From Deferribacteres bacterium (GTDB lineage Bacteria; Zhuqueibacterota; Zhuqueibacteria; Zhuqueibacterales; Geothermadaptataceae), in assembly GCA_020633655.1 (NCBI GenBank), contig JACKDF010000001.1, positions 372,001 through 436,000 on the forward strand: a DNA stretch of 64,000 nucleotides, read 5' to 3'. Made by a program: the position numbers and the translations under genes. This document shows, piece by piece, positions 43,210 through 52,713 of the stretch; position 1 is the first letter of the stretch; each line of letters begins with the position of its first letter. Below the pieces are notes generated by a model. The model did not search any database and was not told the origin of the DNA. It was given only the letters and a program-made list of their open reading frames with translations.

Positions 43210-43871
43210 TTCCCGTTGAAATAAGCAGCGACCTCGCTTAAATCAGAAAAAATATGGCTCACCATTTTCATGACTTCATCGGAGGGCATTTTCATATCCG
43301 GAACCAGAAACGAACGCATCTGCGCTGCAGCGGCTGCACGAATGCCGGCTTCGGAGTCTTCCAGAACGATGCACTGCGCGGGATCTGTGTCTAACTTGTC
43401 CGCAGCGACGAGAAAAATTTCCGGAGCTGGCTTGCCATTTTCAATTTCGTCCCCACAAATGACTGTATTAAATCGCTTAAAAATATTTGTTTTTACGAGC
43501 AAATTCTCAGCACGAACTCGATCTGTGGAGGTCGCCACGGCTTTAGGAATAGCGAATTGTTCCAGTACATCAAGCAGCTCAAACAGGCCTTTTTTAATCG
43601 GCACCCCGTATTTTTCTATGTATTCCGCAGCATACTGCAGGCGAAATTGGCGAACGTAATGAAAGTCGAAATCCGTACCCATCGTATTTTCCAATAAAAC
43701 CTGGGTGCCTTTGAGATTATTGCCTGCGATTTGCAAAATAAGTGCATCCGGCAGCGGAAATCCGCTTTGTTCTCCCGCATATTTCCACGCTTTAAAGGCG
43801 ATGCTTTCCGTGTCAAACATCAACCCGTCCATATCAAAAAGTACTGCAGCGATTTCGTTTCGTTTAGTCAT
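43182..43871 (-). CDS. HAD-superfamily phosphatase/phosphoglucomutase-like
   Basis: The 229-residue soluble protein has all HAD motifs: VLFDMDGLMFDTE with the nucleophile Asp near residue 13, VATSTDR, KPAPEIF and VLEDSEAG. The helical cap after motif I puts it in subclass I, close to beta-phosphoglucomutase and sugar-phosphate phosphatases. The precise substrate cannot be assigned. Its end overlaps the convergent serine hydrolase gene by 28 bases, which implies that full-length transcripts of the two could pair. Confidence 0.9.
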   Translation of the reverse strand: MTKRNEIAAVLFDMDGLMFDTESIAFKAWKYAGEQSGFPLPDALILQIAGNNLKGTQVLLENTMGTDFDFHYVRQFRLQYAAEYIEKYGVPIKKGLFELLDVLEQFAIPKAVATSTDRVRAENLLVKTNIFKRFNTVICGDEIENGKPAPEIFLVAADKLDTDPAQCIVLEDSEAGIRAAAAAQMRSFLVPDMKMPSDEVMKMVSHIFSDLSEVAAYFNGNYSSTASKI

Positions 43872-44040
43872 TTTTCAAATTATTGGTAGGTTAATTGATG
43901 AATCAGTTTGCAGTAAAGATTTTAGCCTTTGGGGATGCAGATTTTCTGGGGACTAAAATCTCGACTATAAGCTGAATTTGAGTCAGAAAGAGACTAAAGT
44001 CTCAACTACAAACATGTGAATGAAACATATTCCTCAGACT

Positions 44041-44886
44041 TTATAGAGCTATAGGATTCTCTTTTGCCAATTCATCAAATCGCTTGAGAACATGTAATAA
44101 ATCCGGCATTTGATCCAGCGGGATCATATTAGGACCATCCGATGGTGCGTTATCCGGATCATCGTGGGTTTCGATAAATACGCCTGCCACGCCATTAGCC
44201 ACAGCGGAACGTGCAATAACCGGTGCCATTTTGCGATCTCCTCCGGTGGCATCTCCCATCCCCCCAGGCTGTTGCACGGCGTGTGTTGCGTCGATTATGA
44301 CCGGATATCCGGTTTTCTGCATAATCGGCAATGCACGTGGATCGACGATGAGAGTGTTGTAACCAAAAGAAGTGCCTCGTTCGGTAAGCAAAATCCGTTG
44401 GTTACCGACACTTTCCACTTTCTTTACAATATTTCCTACATCCCAAGGAGCAAGGAATTGTCCTTTTTTGATGTTGACCACTTTCCCGGTTCGGGCGGCT
44501 GCGACGACAAGATCCGTTTGCCGGCAGAGGAAGGCCGGAATTTGTAAAATATCAACAACTTCCGCCACCATTTCACACTGCGCTTCCGTGTGAATATCTG
44601 TGAGAACCGGGCAGCCAAAATGGTCCTTGATTTCCTGAAATATGGGCAGCGCCTTTTCCAGGCCAATTCCTCTTTTCGCATGTGCACTGCTGCGATTGGC
44701 TTTATCGAACGAAGATTTATACACAAAAGGAATCTGCAGTGCTTTGGTTAATTCAACCAAAAAATCTGCAATTTTCAATGCATGATCCCGACTTTCCAAC
44801 TGACACGGCCCGGCAATCAATGCAAAGGGCAGGTCATTGGCAAAAGTCACATTGTCGTTTATTTTGATTTGGTGATGTTGTGTCAT
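44041..44886 (-). CDS. kdsA: 3-deoxy-D-manno-octulosonate 8-phosphate synthase (metal-dependent type)
   Basis: A 281-residue enzyme from the ATG at 44886; an upstream in-frame ATG adds nine unlikely residues. Signatures are FALIAGPCQLES, KSSFDKANRSS, GCPVLTDIHTEAQ, DILQIPAFLCRQTDL, NIKKGQFLAPWD and DATHAVQQPGG. It condenses phosphoenolpyruvate with arabinose 5-phosphate to give Kdo 8-phosphate, the committed step to Kdo of lipopolysaccharide. C28 in AGPC is the metal-binding cysteine of the metal-dependent class; metal-free enzymes such as that of E. coli have asparagine there. It stands alone, without kdsB, kdsC or kdsD here. It indicates a Gram-negative envelope. Confidence 0.97.
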   Translation of the reverse strand: MTQHHQIKINDNVTFANDLPFALIAGPCQLESRDHALKIADFLVELTKALQIPFVYKSSFDKANRSSAHAKRGIGLEKALPIFQEIKDHFGCPVLTDIHTEAQCEMVAEVVDILQIPAFLCRQTDLVVAAARTGKVVNIKKGQFLAPWDVGNIVKKVESVGNQRILLTERGTSFGYNTLIVDPRALPIMQKTGYPVIIDATHAVQQPGGMGDATGGDRKMAPVIARSAVANGVAGVFIETHDDPDNAPSDGPNMIPLDQMPDLLHVLKRFDELAKENPIAL

Positions 44887-45124
44887 ACTTTTTCTGTTGA
44901 AATTTCGATTCAAATTTTGCGTGAAATATAAAAATATTTGTGGAAATCAAAACAGGCATTTGCTGAAAATAATTCAAATCTTTTCCAGCAACTCGTGTCG
45001 TCAGACTGGGAGCGCATAGTATAAAATTACGCTCGATGGCAAACCGCTCATTTTTATTTACTATTTTTTTTCCACGAATTTCACGAATAGAGACGAATTC
45101 TTTTTGCTGGCAAACGTTTATCTT

Positions 45125-46315
45125 TTATGCAGGAACAACCTCTTTTTCCCGCAGGAGGCTTCTGCGTGGTTTCTTTTTCATCCCAAACAAAATTCGCATA
45201 AAATTGAACGGCCGCACAAAAACCAGATAAATGGCAACAGAACCGAAAAGTGAGACTGTGCTCAAAACGAGAAATTTGAATCCAACACCAATCTGCCAGT
45301 TTATCATTGGGTAGGCAAAAAGGATAATCACTGTCTGGTGCAAAATATAAAACGGGTAAATCGCTTCATTTAAGTGGCGCAACCAGGGGTGATTGCGATT
45401 GAGGTATTTCCGTCCATAGCCTATGAGGGCAACCACCCATGTCCAGGAGATAAAAATTTCGTTGATGTCCCATAGTTTTTCCAAACTGAAAAAGAGATGT
45501 GGCTGTAGTTCACGCCAGGGTGCGAGCATGAGAAATTCCATAAGCACGAGAGAAGCGATGCCAAGACTCAAATGAAACCTGCGGTACTGTACGAGAATAT
45601 CCCATAAGCGATCACTGCTGGCAACGACAATGCCGGCAAGAAAAAAAGCAAGGTTAAAAACAAAATATGCCCAGTCATTATAAAGCGAGTGCGTTTCCTC
45701 CGGGAAAAATGGTCGCAGTATGATTTGAGTAACAATGATCGGAATTAAATAGGAGAGGACGCCCCATTTTCGGGAAAAATAGTACTCAATTTTCGTGAGA
45801 AATCCCGAAGAGCGGTACGAACGTAAATACCAGATGAATGGAATGGCCAATATGGAATAAACAAACAAATAGAGCACAAACCACATGTGATGCCAGGAAA
45901 AACTCCCGCCCAGCGGGTAGGGGACAAATTCGAAAACCGTTGGATAAAATTGCCAGTACGAGCTGAAATTCGCAATTCGTTCGATGTAAATTTGTGGTGG
46001 CACGATGACAAAAATCGAAAAGATCAACGGGATAAGCAATTTTTTCTGCCGTTCCACAGCAAATTGTTTCTTATTGCGACGACTGGAGGCGAACACCGTC
46101 CCTGCACCGGAGATGAAAAGCAGTAACGGCATGCGCCACTGGTGCAGGAAAGCGAGAATACAATCAACCACACGGCTGGATTCATAATTTTTCACATGCC
46201 ATTCCCAACTCGTGAAAAACATGCCCACATGGAAATAAAGTAGCAACACAATTGCGAAAACACGTAGCCAGTCGAGGTCGTAGCGGCGTTGACTCAGATT
46301 CATTGTTTTTGTCAT
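45125..46315 (-). CDS. Acyltransferase family 3 membrane protein
   Basis: A 396-residue protein with about ten membrane helices, started at 46315 because GGAG lies six bases upstream. The opening RRYDLDWLRVFAIVLLLYFH and the segment MPLLLFISGAGTVFASS match the acyltransferase-3 family, whose first-helix Arg and His residues are catalytic. Members add acetyl, succinyl or other acyl groups to surface sugars such as O-antigen, osmoregulated glucans or exopolysaccharide. The closest type by pattern is the OpgC/MdoC-like group. It lies between kdsA and an AraC regulator on the same strand. The acceptor is unknown. Confidence 0.9.
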   Translation of the reverse strand: MTKTMNLSQRRYDLDWLRVFAIVLLLYFHVGMFFTSWEWHVKNYESSRVVDCILAFLHQWRMPLLLFISGAGTVFASSRRNKKQFAVERQKKLLIPLIFSIFVIVPPQIYIERIANFSSYWQFYPTVFEFVPYPLGGSFSWHHMWFVLYLFVYSILAIPFIWYLRSYRSSGFLTKIEYYFSRKWGVLSYLIPIIVTQIILRPFFPEETHSLYNDWAYFVFNLAFFLAGIVVASSDRLWDILVQYRRFHLSLGIASLVLMEFLMLAPWRELQPHLFFSLEKLWDINEIFISWTWVVALIGYGRKYLNRNHPWLRHLNEAIYPFYILHQTVIILFAYPMINWQIGVGFKFLVLSTVSLFGSVAIYLVFVRPFNFMRILFGMKKKPRRSLLREKEVVPA

Positions 46316-46335
46316 TGGAAACTCCATTCTTGAGC

Positions 46336-46414
46336 AAGTGCGACGCACTCTGCATTGAATCGATAAGATATCACAAAAATACTTTGTAATATACATGTGA
46401 AGTGCGTCGCACTT
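46336..46414. repeat. Inverted repeat with AAGTGCGACGCACT arms
   Basis: AAGTGCGACGCACT (46336-46349) and AGTGCGTCGCACTT (46401-46414) are exact reverse complements, and each arm is nearly palindromic itself. The pair spans 79 bases, immediately upstream of the acyltransferase start. It resembles the GTGCGTGGC pair at 4386-4465 in arms and size. Confidence 0.55.
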
Positions 46415-46517
46415 TCATTGCAGTGTGCGTTCCACTTTTCAAACGCAAAATACGCAGTTTTAAAAAAAAGGCTGAATCTTCGTGAAGGATTGGCGTGCGA
46501 TCGTGCAGGGAAGGACG

Positions 46518-47657
46518 CTATTTTTTCGCTGCATTCAGGCGAAATTGCGAGGGCGTCTGACCGGTAATTTTTTTGAAGACTTTATTGAAAGTGGATTTCG
46601 AATTGTAGCCAACTGCTACGGCAATGCTTTCGATCGTTTCCGAGGCAGAGTCGGGATCGCTCAGCAGTTTTTTTGCTTCTGCAATGCGATAATCGGCAAG
46701 AAGTTCTGGCAGGGTTTTCTGCAGGCGTTCGTTGATGATTTGTGACAAATGGTTTGGGGTGCATTGGGTGCGTTTTGCCAAATCCGGCAAACTCACCGCC
46801 GAATCGAGATAAATTTTTTCATTCGTGAGTATTGCTTGTAATTTCGCTAAAACCTGGGCTTTCATGCCTTCATCCAGAGTGGATTTGCTGTATTTCCGAT
46901 CGTACTGGCTTTTCTGGAAAAAGAGTGAATTGCGAACGATGATAAAGCTCAACATATAAATAAATACAGCCACCGCCGTCATGATGATAAAATCGCCTAA
47001 ATCGTGGCGGAAAGTGATTTTGATATAAATAACGAGAAGCAGAATCAGCACGAAAACACCGACGTCAAACCAAAGCAGTGTATGGAGTTTCTTGCGTTTT
47101 TGATCTGGCGTTTCTTTTTTTCGAGTTGAAACCAGTTTGTAAATTGAGAGCACCGAATAAAACAGCATCGATAGAATTGTGAGGTCATTGATGAACGTGC
47201 GCAACAGGAGTGGATCCAGCGGATCCCCGCCGGCATTTTTCATGTATTCCATCTCCGGGTGGTAAGCCGAAATATGCGCATTATACTTCGCAGGATAACT
47301 ATAATCTTCGAAAATATGCATGTAGACAAAATAAAACAGGGCCGGCAGGAAATGCAGCCAGACTCTGCGTTCATTCTGTTCATCGAGTTTTGTCGCAATG
47401 TAAAGATAAATCAATGGACCCAGGAGTAAATTAAACGGCTCTGTCTCATTGACGAAAAAAACCACGCGAAACATAAAATCGGTATAGGACAACAGAATAT
47501 CAAGACTGAGGAGAGAAATGCTGATCAGGAACAAGCCTAAAAACTTGTTCGGGCGATATTGCCGGTTATTTTTACTGAGAAAAAACAGGGAAAGGAAGAG
47601 GCCCTGCATCGTTCCGAGAAAAATCAGCAGGGCGAATATGTCGATTTTCGGAGACAT
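46518..47657 (-). CDS. AraC-family regulator with an N-terminal membrane domain
   Basis: The 379-residue protein starts with about seven hydrophobic helices (to about residue 245), then a short linker and a C-terminal AraC helix-turn-helix pair: SLPDLAKRTQCTPNHLSQIINE and ETIESIAVAVGYNSKSTFNKVFKKITGQTPSQFR. This design, a membrane sensor joined to a DNA-binding domain, is common in Bacteroidetes and relatives. The signal is unknown. The start codon is one base after the M3 peptidase gene on the same strand, so they are probably co-transcribed. The acyltransferase gene 200 bases downstream is a possible target. Confidence 0.9.
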   Translation of the reverse strand: MSPKIDIFALLIFLGTMQGLFLSLFFLSKNNRQYRPNKFLGLFLISISLLSLDILLSYTDFMFRVVFFVNETEPFNLLLGPLIYLYIATKLDEQNERRVWLHFLPALFYFVYMHIFEDYSYPAKYNAHISAYHPEMEYMKNAGGDPLDPLLLRTFINDLTILSMLFYSVLSIYKLVSTRKKETPDQKRKKLHTLLWFDVGVFVLILLLVIYIKITFRHDLGDFIIMTAVAVFIYMLSFIIVRNSLFFQKSQYDRKYSKSTLDEGMKAQVLAKLQAILTNEKIYLDSAVSLPDLAKRTQCTPNHLSQIINERLQKTLPELLADYRIAEAKKLLSDPDSASETIESIAVAVGYNSKSTFNKVFKKITGQTPSQFRLNAAKK

Positions 47658-47658
47658 C

Positions 47659-49752
47659 CTATTTCGCTAAACCATAATGCCGCAAGAGCGCATCAACTTT
47701 AGGCTCTCGTCCGCGGAAGTCCTTAAAAACCGCCATCGGGTCACGACCACCACCGCAAGCCAGTATCGTATCCCGGTATTTACGACCAAGGTTTGCGATG
47801 GCCTGTTCGTCATCGAGTCCGGCTTCTTCAAAGGCAGAAAATGCGTCGGCACTGAGCACTTCTGACCATTTATAGCTGTAGTACCCGGCTGCGTAACCGC
47901 CGGCAAAAATATGAGAGAATGCACACAAGAAACGATTTTCCTGCAAAGGCGGCAGGGCACTTGTTTCGCGGGCAATTTCACGATGCACGTCAAAGACGGA
48001 TTTTTCTCCCTCCGGATCAAAGCTCGTATGCAAAGCGATATCAGTCAGGCCAAATTCCAGCTGCCGCATCATAAATGAACCGGCGCGGAAAGTTCGGGCC
48101 GCACATATTTTCTCGAATAACGCCGCTGGCAATGGCTTTCCGGTCTCGATGTGGGCTGTCATGCCGGTGAGCGTTGGTTTATGATAGCACCAGTTTTCCA
48201 TAAACTGGCTGGCGATTTCCACAGCATCCCATTCGATGCCGTTAACACCGGCTGCATCAGCGTAATTTACGGTCGTTAACATGGCCTGTAAGCCATGACC
48301 AAATTCATGAAACAAGGTTTCTACTTCATTAAAACTCATGAGGGACGGCTGATCGGAAGTCGGCGGCGTGCCATTGCAACACAAATGCACAACCGGCAAG
48401 CGTAGTTCACCATCGACGATACACCGGCTCAGGCAGTTATCCATCCAGGCGCCACCGCGTTTCTCTGCCGGGCGTGAATAAGGGTCAAGGTAAAACCAGG
48501 CAATGGTTTCCTCATTCTCATTCAAAACTTCAAAAAACTGTACATCCGAATGCCAGACCGGGGCTTGTCCCTCCGCTTTTTCGAATGTGATACCAAAAAG
48601 GCGGGTGCAAAGATCAAAAAGCCCATCGAGAACTCGTGACAGCGGGAAATAGGGGCGCAAATCGTCATCTGTGTAAGTGAAGCGTAGCTCACGCAGACGC
48701 TCAGCCCAAAATGCCGTATCCCAGTGCGCCAGCGGCTCTTCTTCACCTGATTTTTGTGCCAATTCCTGAATTTCACGCAAATCGTCCTGAGCAGGCTGTT
48801 TGCTGGCATCCTGCAGTTGCTGCACCATGATTTTTACTGCAGAAACATCCGGTGCCATCTTTGATGCCAGACTTAATTCGGCATAATTTTCATACCCCAG
48901 CAAAGCCACCTGTTCTTTGCGAAGCTTTAAAATATTCTTTATGAGGGGCGCATTGTCCCATTCGCCTTCGGCTGCGCGGGTGATGAATGCCCGGTAAACC
49001 TGTTCCCGCTGCTGCCGGTTGCAGTGGTGTTCCATGAACGGGATGTAACACGGGTAATCCAAAGTAATGCACCAGGGTCCCGCTTGTGGCGTTGATTCTC
49101 CGGCATTTTCGCCTTTACGCTGCTTGTAAGAATGGGATGCAATCTGGCGCAAGGATTGTGGCCATCCTTTGGTTTCCTCAGGATTCTCGATAATCAACTC
49201 AAAGGCTTTAGACGAATCGAGAATGTGGTTTGAAAAATCATTGCTTAATTTGGAGAGCTCGCTAGCAATGGCATTAAATCGTTCTTTATCCTGTCCTACC
49301 AGCCCGACACCAGCGTGTTGTGCCTGTCGTAATTTTTGTGAAATTATGCGTTGTTGCGCTTCATCGAGGGTGTTCCACACATCACTCTTACGAATCTGCT
49401 GCAAACCTTTGTAGACGGCGGGACTTTGCTTTACCCGCAAACTGAATTGCACGATTTCTGCCAATACCGCCTCATGCGCCTTTCGCAATTCCTCGGAATT
49501 TTTTACACCCATAAGATGGGACACCGGCCCCCAGCCGTATTCGAAAGCCAACTCCATTTCTTCCAGCGGTTTGAGCAATCCGTCCCAGGTTGGTTGATAA
49601 TTTTCTTCGAGGGCTGCGATCTTCTTCTCAGATATTTCAAGTAAATGGCGAATAGCAGGAATGACGTGTGAGGCGTTTATTTTATCGAACGGAGGAAATC
49701 CATTTTGTGTAAGTAAGGGATTGTTTACAGAATCGTTTCTATTAGTTGTCAT
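47659..49752 (-). CDS. M3-family oligopeptidase (oligopeptidase A-like)
   Basis: A 697-residue cytoplasmic zinc peptidase, similar in length to oligopeptidase A (PrlC). The zinc motif HEFGH stands in EVETLFHEFGHGLQAML, with a downstream glutamate in GIEWDAVEIASQFMENW. The start FPPFDKINASHVIPAIRHLLE and GYENYAELSLASKMAPD are typical of the family. These enzymes degrade short peptides, including cleaved signal peptides. I use the second ATG, at 49752, because it has a better-placed GGA. The gene is complete and no residue is missing. The AraC-type regulator follows directly. Confidence 0.94.
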   Translation of the reverse strand: MTTNRNDSVNNPLLTQNGFPPFDKINASHVIPAIRHLLEISEKKIAALEENYQPTWDGLLKPLEEMELAFEYGWGPVSHLMGVKNSEELRKAHEAVLAEIVQFSLRVKQSPAVYKGLQQIRKSDVWNTLDEAQQRIISQKLRQAQHAGVGLVGQDKERFNAIASELSKLSNDFSNHILDSSKAFELIIENPEETKGWPQSLRQIASHSYKQRKGENAGESTPQAGPWCITLDYPCYIPFMEHHCNRQQREQVYRAFITRAAEGEWDNAPLIKNILKLRKEQVALLGYENYAELSLASKMAPDVSAVKIMVQQLQDASKQPAQDDLREIQELAQKSGEEEPLAHWDTAFWAERLRELRFTYTDDDLRPYFPLSRVLDGLFDLCTRLFGITFEKAEGQAPVWHSDVQFFEVLNENEETIAWFYLDPYSRPAEKRGGAWMDNCLSRCIVDGELRLPVVHLCCNGTPPTSDQPSLMSFNEVETLFHEFGHGLQAMLTTVNYADAAGVNGIEWDAVEIASQFMENWCYHKPTLTGMTAHIETGKPLPAALFEKICAARTFRAGSFMMRQLEFGLTDIALHTSFDPEGEKSVFDVHREIARETSALPPLQENRFLCAFSHIFAGGYAAGYYSYKWSEVLSADAFSAFEEAGLDDEQAIANLGRKYRDTILACGGGRDPMAVFKDFRGREPKVDALLRHYGLAK

Positions 49753-50121
49753 GAATTTCATTCCGTATTTTTATGAAAATCGAAATACCTGGAGCCCGTC
49801 CCTAATTTTTTCGTCATTGGAATGCATTTATCCGAACCAAAGGCCAACGCAAACAAAATGACATTCGATCGGATGGACCCTACTTATTTACATTTGAGTT
49901 GTGATCGACTGATTTGCCAAAAAGTGTTCCTATTATAATGGACAATTTGTAAAAAGGCAAAGAGAATTCCTTTTAACTCCCCTGAACTACTTGAGAAACA
50001 ATTGAATAAAAACGAATCCACTTTACTCCGTCAACTCTTCTCTTCAAATATCTTCTATTGCATGTAAATAGTTCAAAATATGAATCACATTTTTTTTACT
50101 GTATTATCGAATTATACTTCT
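49753..50121. other. Divergent intergenic region before the exopolysaccharide genes
   Basis: About 370 bases without a gene. A TATAAT at 49934-49939 on the plus strand could belong to the promoter of the lyase gene at 50122, but no -35 element stands at the right distance. No repeat or hairpin of note was seen. Confidence 0.45.
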
Positions 50122-52503
50122 ATGTCCGTCATCTTAAAAGCCAAAAAACTTGTTCGCATGTCGCCGGAGGAATGGCGCCACCGAGCCAAGGAATACCTCG
50201 ATATCCAACAGGAACGAAAAAACCATAAAGTCGAACTTGCTGCAAGTACGAATGAAAACTTTGACTTTTTCGCTGCAGGATTTGAGGACATAAAACGCGG
50301 TTTCCAAAAGAAAGATCTCAGTGGTTTTCTCAAATCCGACAGCGCAAAACGCCATTTTCCCATTCCTTTGGATCGCCGGAAAGCCATGCTTTTTCAGCTG
50401 CTCTATCCAGGAGAATTTGTACGGAGTATTGAAAGGGCTGATCAATTCTGTGCCGGCAAATTTGCCTATATGGGGATTAAATGTGATTTCTCCGGTGGGA
50501 TTCCCTGGCAGAGTGATCCGGTTTCGAGGCAAGAGTATCCATCGGGCTTTTACCGGGATATCCAGATTTTCCATAACCGTCCGGGGCAAGATATCAAACA
50601 TGTGTGGGAAATCAACCGGTTGCAATTTCTAATCGAAATTGCCAAGGCGTATTACCTCACGAACGATAGCAAATACAGCACAAAGCTGGAACATTATCTT
50701 TTCGATTGGTACGAAAAAAATCCATTCAAATCCGGTGTAAACTGGACAAGTGCTCTTGAAGTTGGCGTGCGTGCATTTTCTCTTCTCTGGGTATTAAATT
50801 TTTATCTTGCTGCAGAAAATCCCAAAGCGGATGTTGTTCATTTAATTTTGAAAATGCTTTATCTGAGTGGCGTTTTCATTAAAGATAATCTCTCTGTATA
50901 TTTCAGCCCATACAACCATTTGATTGGTGAAGTTGCGGCTTTGTTCATGCTTGCCTACCAGTTGCCAATTCTCAAAAATGCCCACATCTGGGCTGAGGAA
51001 GCATGGCAGCTCCTGGACGAACAGATCGAGAAACAGTTCAGTGCCGATGGCGGAACGGTTGAGCAAGCGACATTTTACCACCATTTTACCCTTGGTTTTT
51101 ACCTGCAATGCGCCCATGCCAGAAGATTAAACGGCGATCCGGTTTCGCAACGCATTTTAAACCAGATCGAACGGTCCATTGAATTTTCCATGGCGATGAT
51201 GCGACCGGACAAAACGTTACCATGGATCGGTGACATCGATACAGCCCGGTCTGTTTATTTCAGCAATCCCGCGAATTGGAATTTTACCGCCTTCCAAAGT
51301 ATTGGCGCAGTATGGTTCAAGCGCAAGGATATGAAAAAAGCTGCCGGCTCCACGGTTGAAGATGCATTCTGGTTGCTCACTCAGGCAGAATATGAGCGCC
51401 TCGAAGCAGTGCCTGAGACAGAACCCGCAAGCACTTTTTATACGCTGGGCAGTTCAGGTTATACCGTTATGCGTTCCGGTTTCTCACCCGACAGTCACTT
51501 CAGTTATATCGATTGTGGTTACATCGCCGATGGATTATTTAAGGATGGTACGCCTTCAGCAGCTCACGGCCATGCCGATTTGCTGCATATAGAAGTGGCG
51601 CCATTTGGGGAGAACCTGCTCATCGATCCGGGTTTCTCCAATTATCGCGGCGATCTGGCCTGGCACAAATATTTTCGCAGCACCGCGGCACACAACACGC
51701 TCACAATCGATGGCCAATCGCAATTGGAGCAGGTTGGGATTTTGAGCTGGAGCAATGAACCAGCTTATTTTCCATTGCAGCGATATACCGGTGAATTTTG
51801 TTACGCCTTTGCAGGTGAACATCACGGTTTTATGCGGTTGCCTGCCAAAGCTGTGCACCGCCGTTATTTTCTATTTATCGATCAGTCGTTCTGGTTGAGC
51901 TACGATGTTGTGCACACATCCGTGGAAGAAGCCCGGCGAAGAAGTCATAAAATTGAAGCGCATTTTCACACGATGGATTACGCGGAAATACAGTTGGGGC
52001 GTACTGATCAACATTCGCTTTTTATTCGGGGCGAAAAGGCTGGTTTGCAAATGTTTTTTTCATCCCGGGGGAATGCACAAATGCTGTGCAGCAGCGAACG
52101 AGGTGGTGCAGGACCAGAAAAGGGTTGGATTTCCCCAACCTATCGTGAACGCCGGCCGGCCCCGGTTGCAAAACTGGCCGCAGAAACTGCATTGCCCTTT
52201 GAATTGGTGGCATTGTACCTTCCAGTAAAATTGAAGGAAGGTTCAGCGTTTTTGGTAAGCCGGGAAGAAAATGCTTTCACCATTTCAATCAGCGGCACCA
52301 AGTACCAAATCGATTTTGTGGAAAGCAGCAAACAAAATGGCCATTGGGAAGCAAAGCCGGGTTTGTGCATAAAAAAATTCACCCAAAATCTGGAACAAGC
52401 CATCTTCCTGCAAAGCATCGTCGATGGTGCAAATACCCTGGATTTTGACAATGCACCCATTGGAAAGATGGCGAATGCACCAGATTTCAGGAAGACATTA
52501 TAA
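50122..52503 (+). CDS. Heparinase II/III-family polysaccharide lyase
   Basis: A 793-residue protein with an N-terminal alpha/alpha toroid (heparinase II/III N-terminal domain, for example NRLQFLIEIAKAYYL, WTSALEVGVRAFSLLW, YFSPYNHLIGEVAALFML, AEEAWQLLDEQIEKQFSADGGTVEQATFYHHFTLGFY) and a C-terminal beta sandwich with AAHGHADLLHIEVAPFGENLLIDPG and STAAHNTLTIDGQSQ. I start it at the ATG at 50122, where the family N-terminus begins (MSVILKAKKLVRMSPEEW). No signal peptide is evident. Proteins of this kind occur in exopolysaccharide gene groups, where they are thought to trim or release uronic acid polymers. Together with the AlgD-type dehydrogenase downstream this points to an alginate-like product. 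No ribosome site is clear. Confidence 0.88.
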   Translation: MSVILKAKKLVRMSPEEWRHRAKEYLDIQQERKNHKVELAASTNENFDFFAAGFEDIKRGFQKKDLSGFLKSDSAKRHFPIPLDRRKAMLFQLLYPGEFVRSIERADQFCAGKFAYMGIKCDFSGGIPWQSDPVSRQEYPSGFYRDIQIFHNRPGQDIKHVWEINRLQFLIEIAKAYYLTNDSKYSTKLEHYLFDWYEKNPFKSGVNWTSALEVGVRAFSLLWVLNFYLAAENPKADVVHLILKMLYLSGVFIKDNLSVYFSPYNHLIGEVAALFMLAYQLPILKNAHIWAEEAWQLLDEQIEKQFSADGGTVEQATFYHHFTLGFYLQCAHARRLNGDPVSQRILNQIERSIEFSMAMMRPDKTLPWIGDIDTARSVYFSNPANWNFTAFQSIGAVWFKRKDMKKAAGSTVEDAFWLLTQAEYERLEAVPETEPASTFYTLGSSGYTVMRSGFSPDSHFSYIDCGYIADGLFKDGTPSAAHGHADLLHIEVAPFGENLLIDPGFSNYRGDLAWHKYFRSTAAHNTLTIDGQSQLEQVGILSWSNEPAYFPLQRYTGEFCYAFAGEHHGFMRLPAKAVHRRYFLFIDQSFWLSYDVVHTSVEEARRRSHKIEAHFHTMDYAEIQLGRTDQHSLFIRGEKAGLQMFFSSRGNAQMLCSSERGGAGPEKGWISPTYRERRPAPVAKLAAETALPFELVALYLPVKLKEGSAFLVSREENAFTISISGTKYQIDFVESSKQNGHWEAKPGLCIKKFTQNLEQAIFLQSIVDGANTLDFDNAPIGKMANAPDFRKTL

Positions 52504-52713
52504 TGGATTTACAGGTGAGTATTATTGTGGTATATTTGCAATTGATCACTAAGGCTACTTCAGCAAATTTGATAAAGTCATTGCGATGAGTTCTTCAAAC
52601 GGAGGCTGAGCCTGTCATAGTAACACAGGCGGGACACTTCGTTTAGTCTGTCAAAGCATACTCCATAAAACAAAAAACTATGAAAAGTGAAAAGACCGGA
52701 GATTTAACAGGAT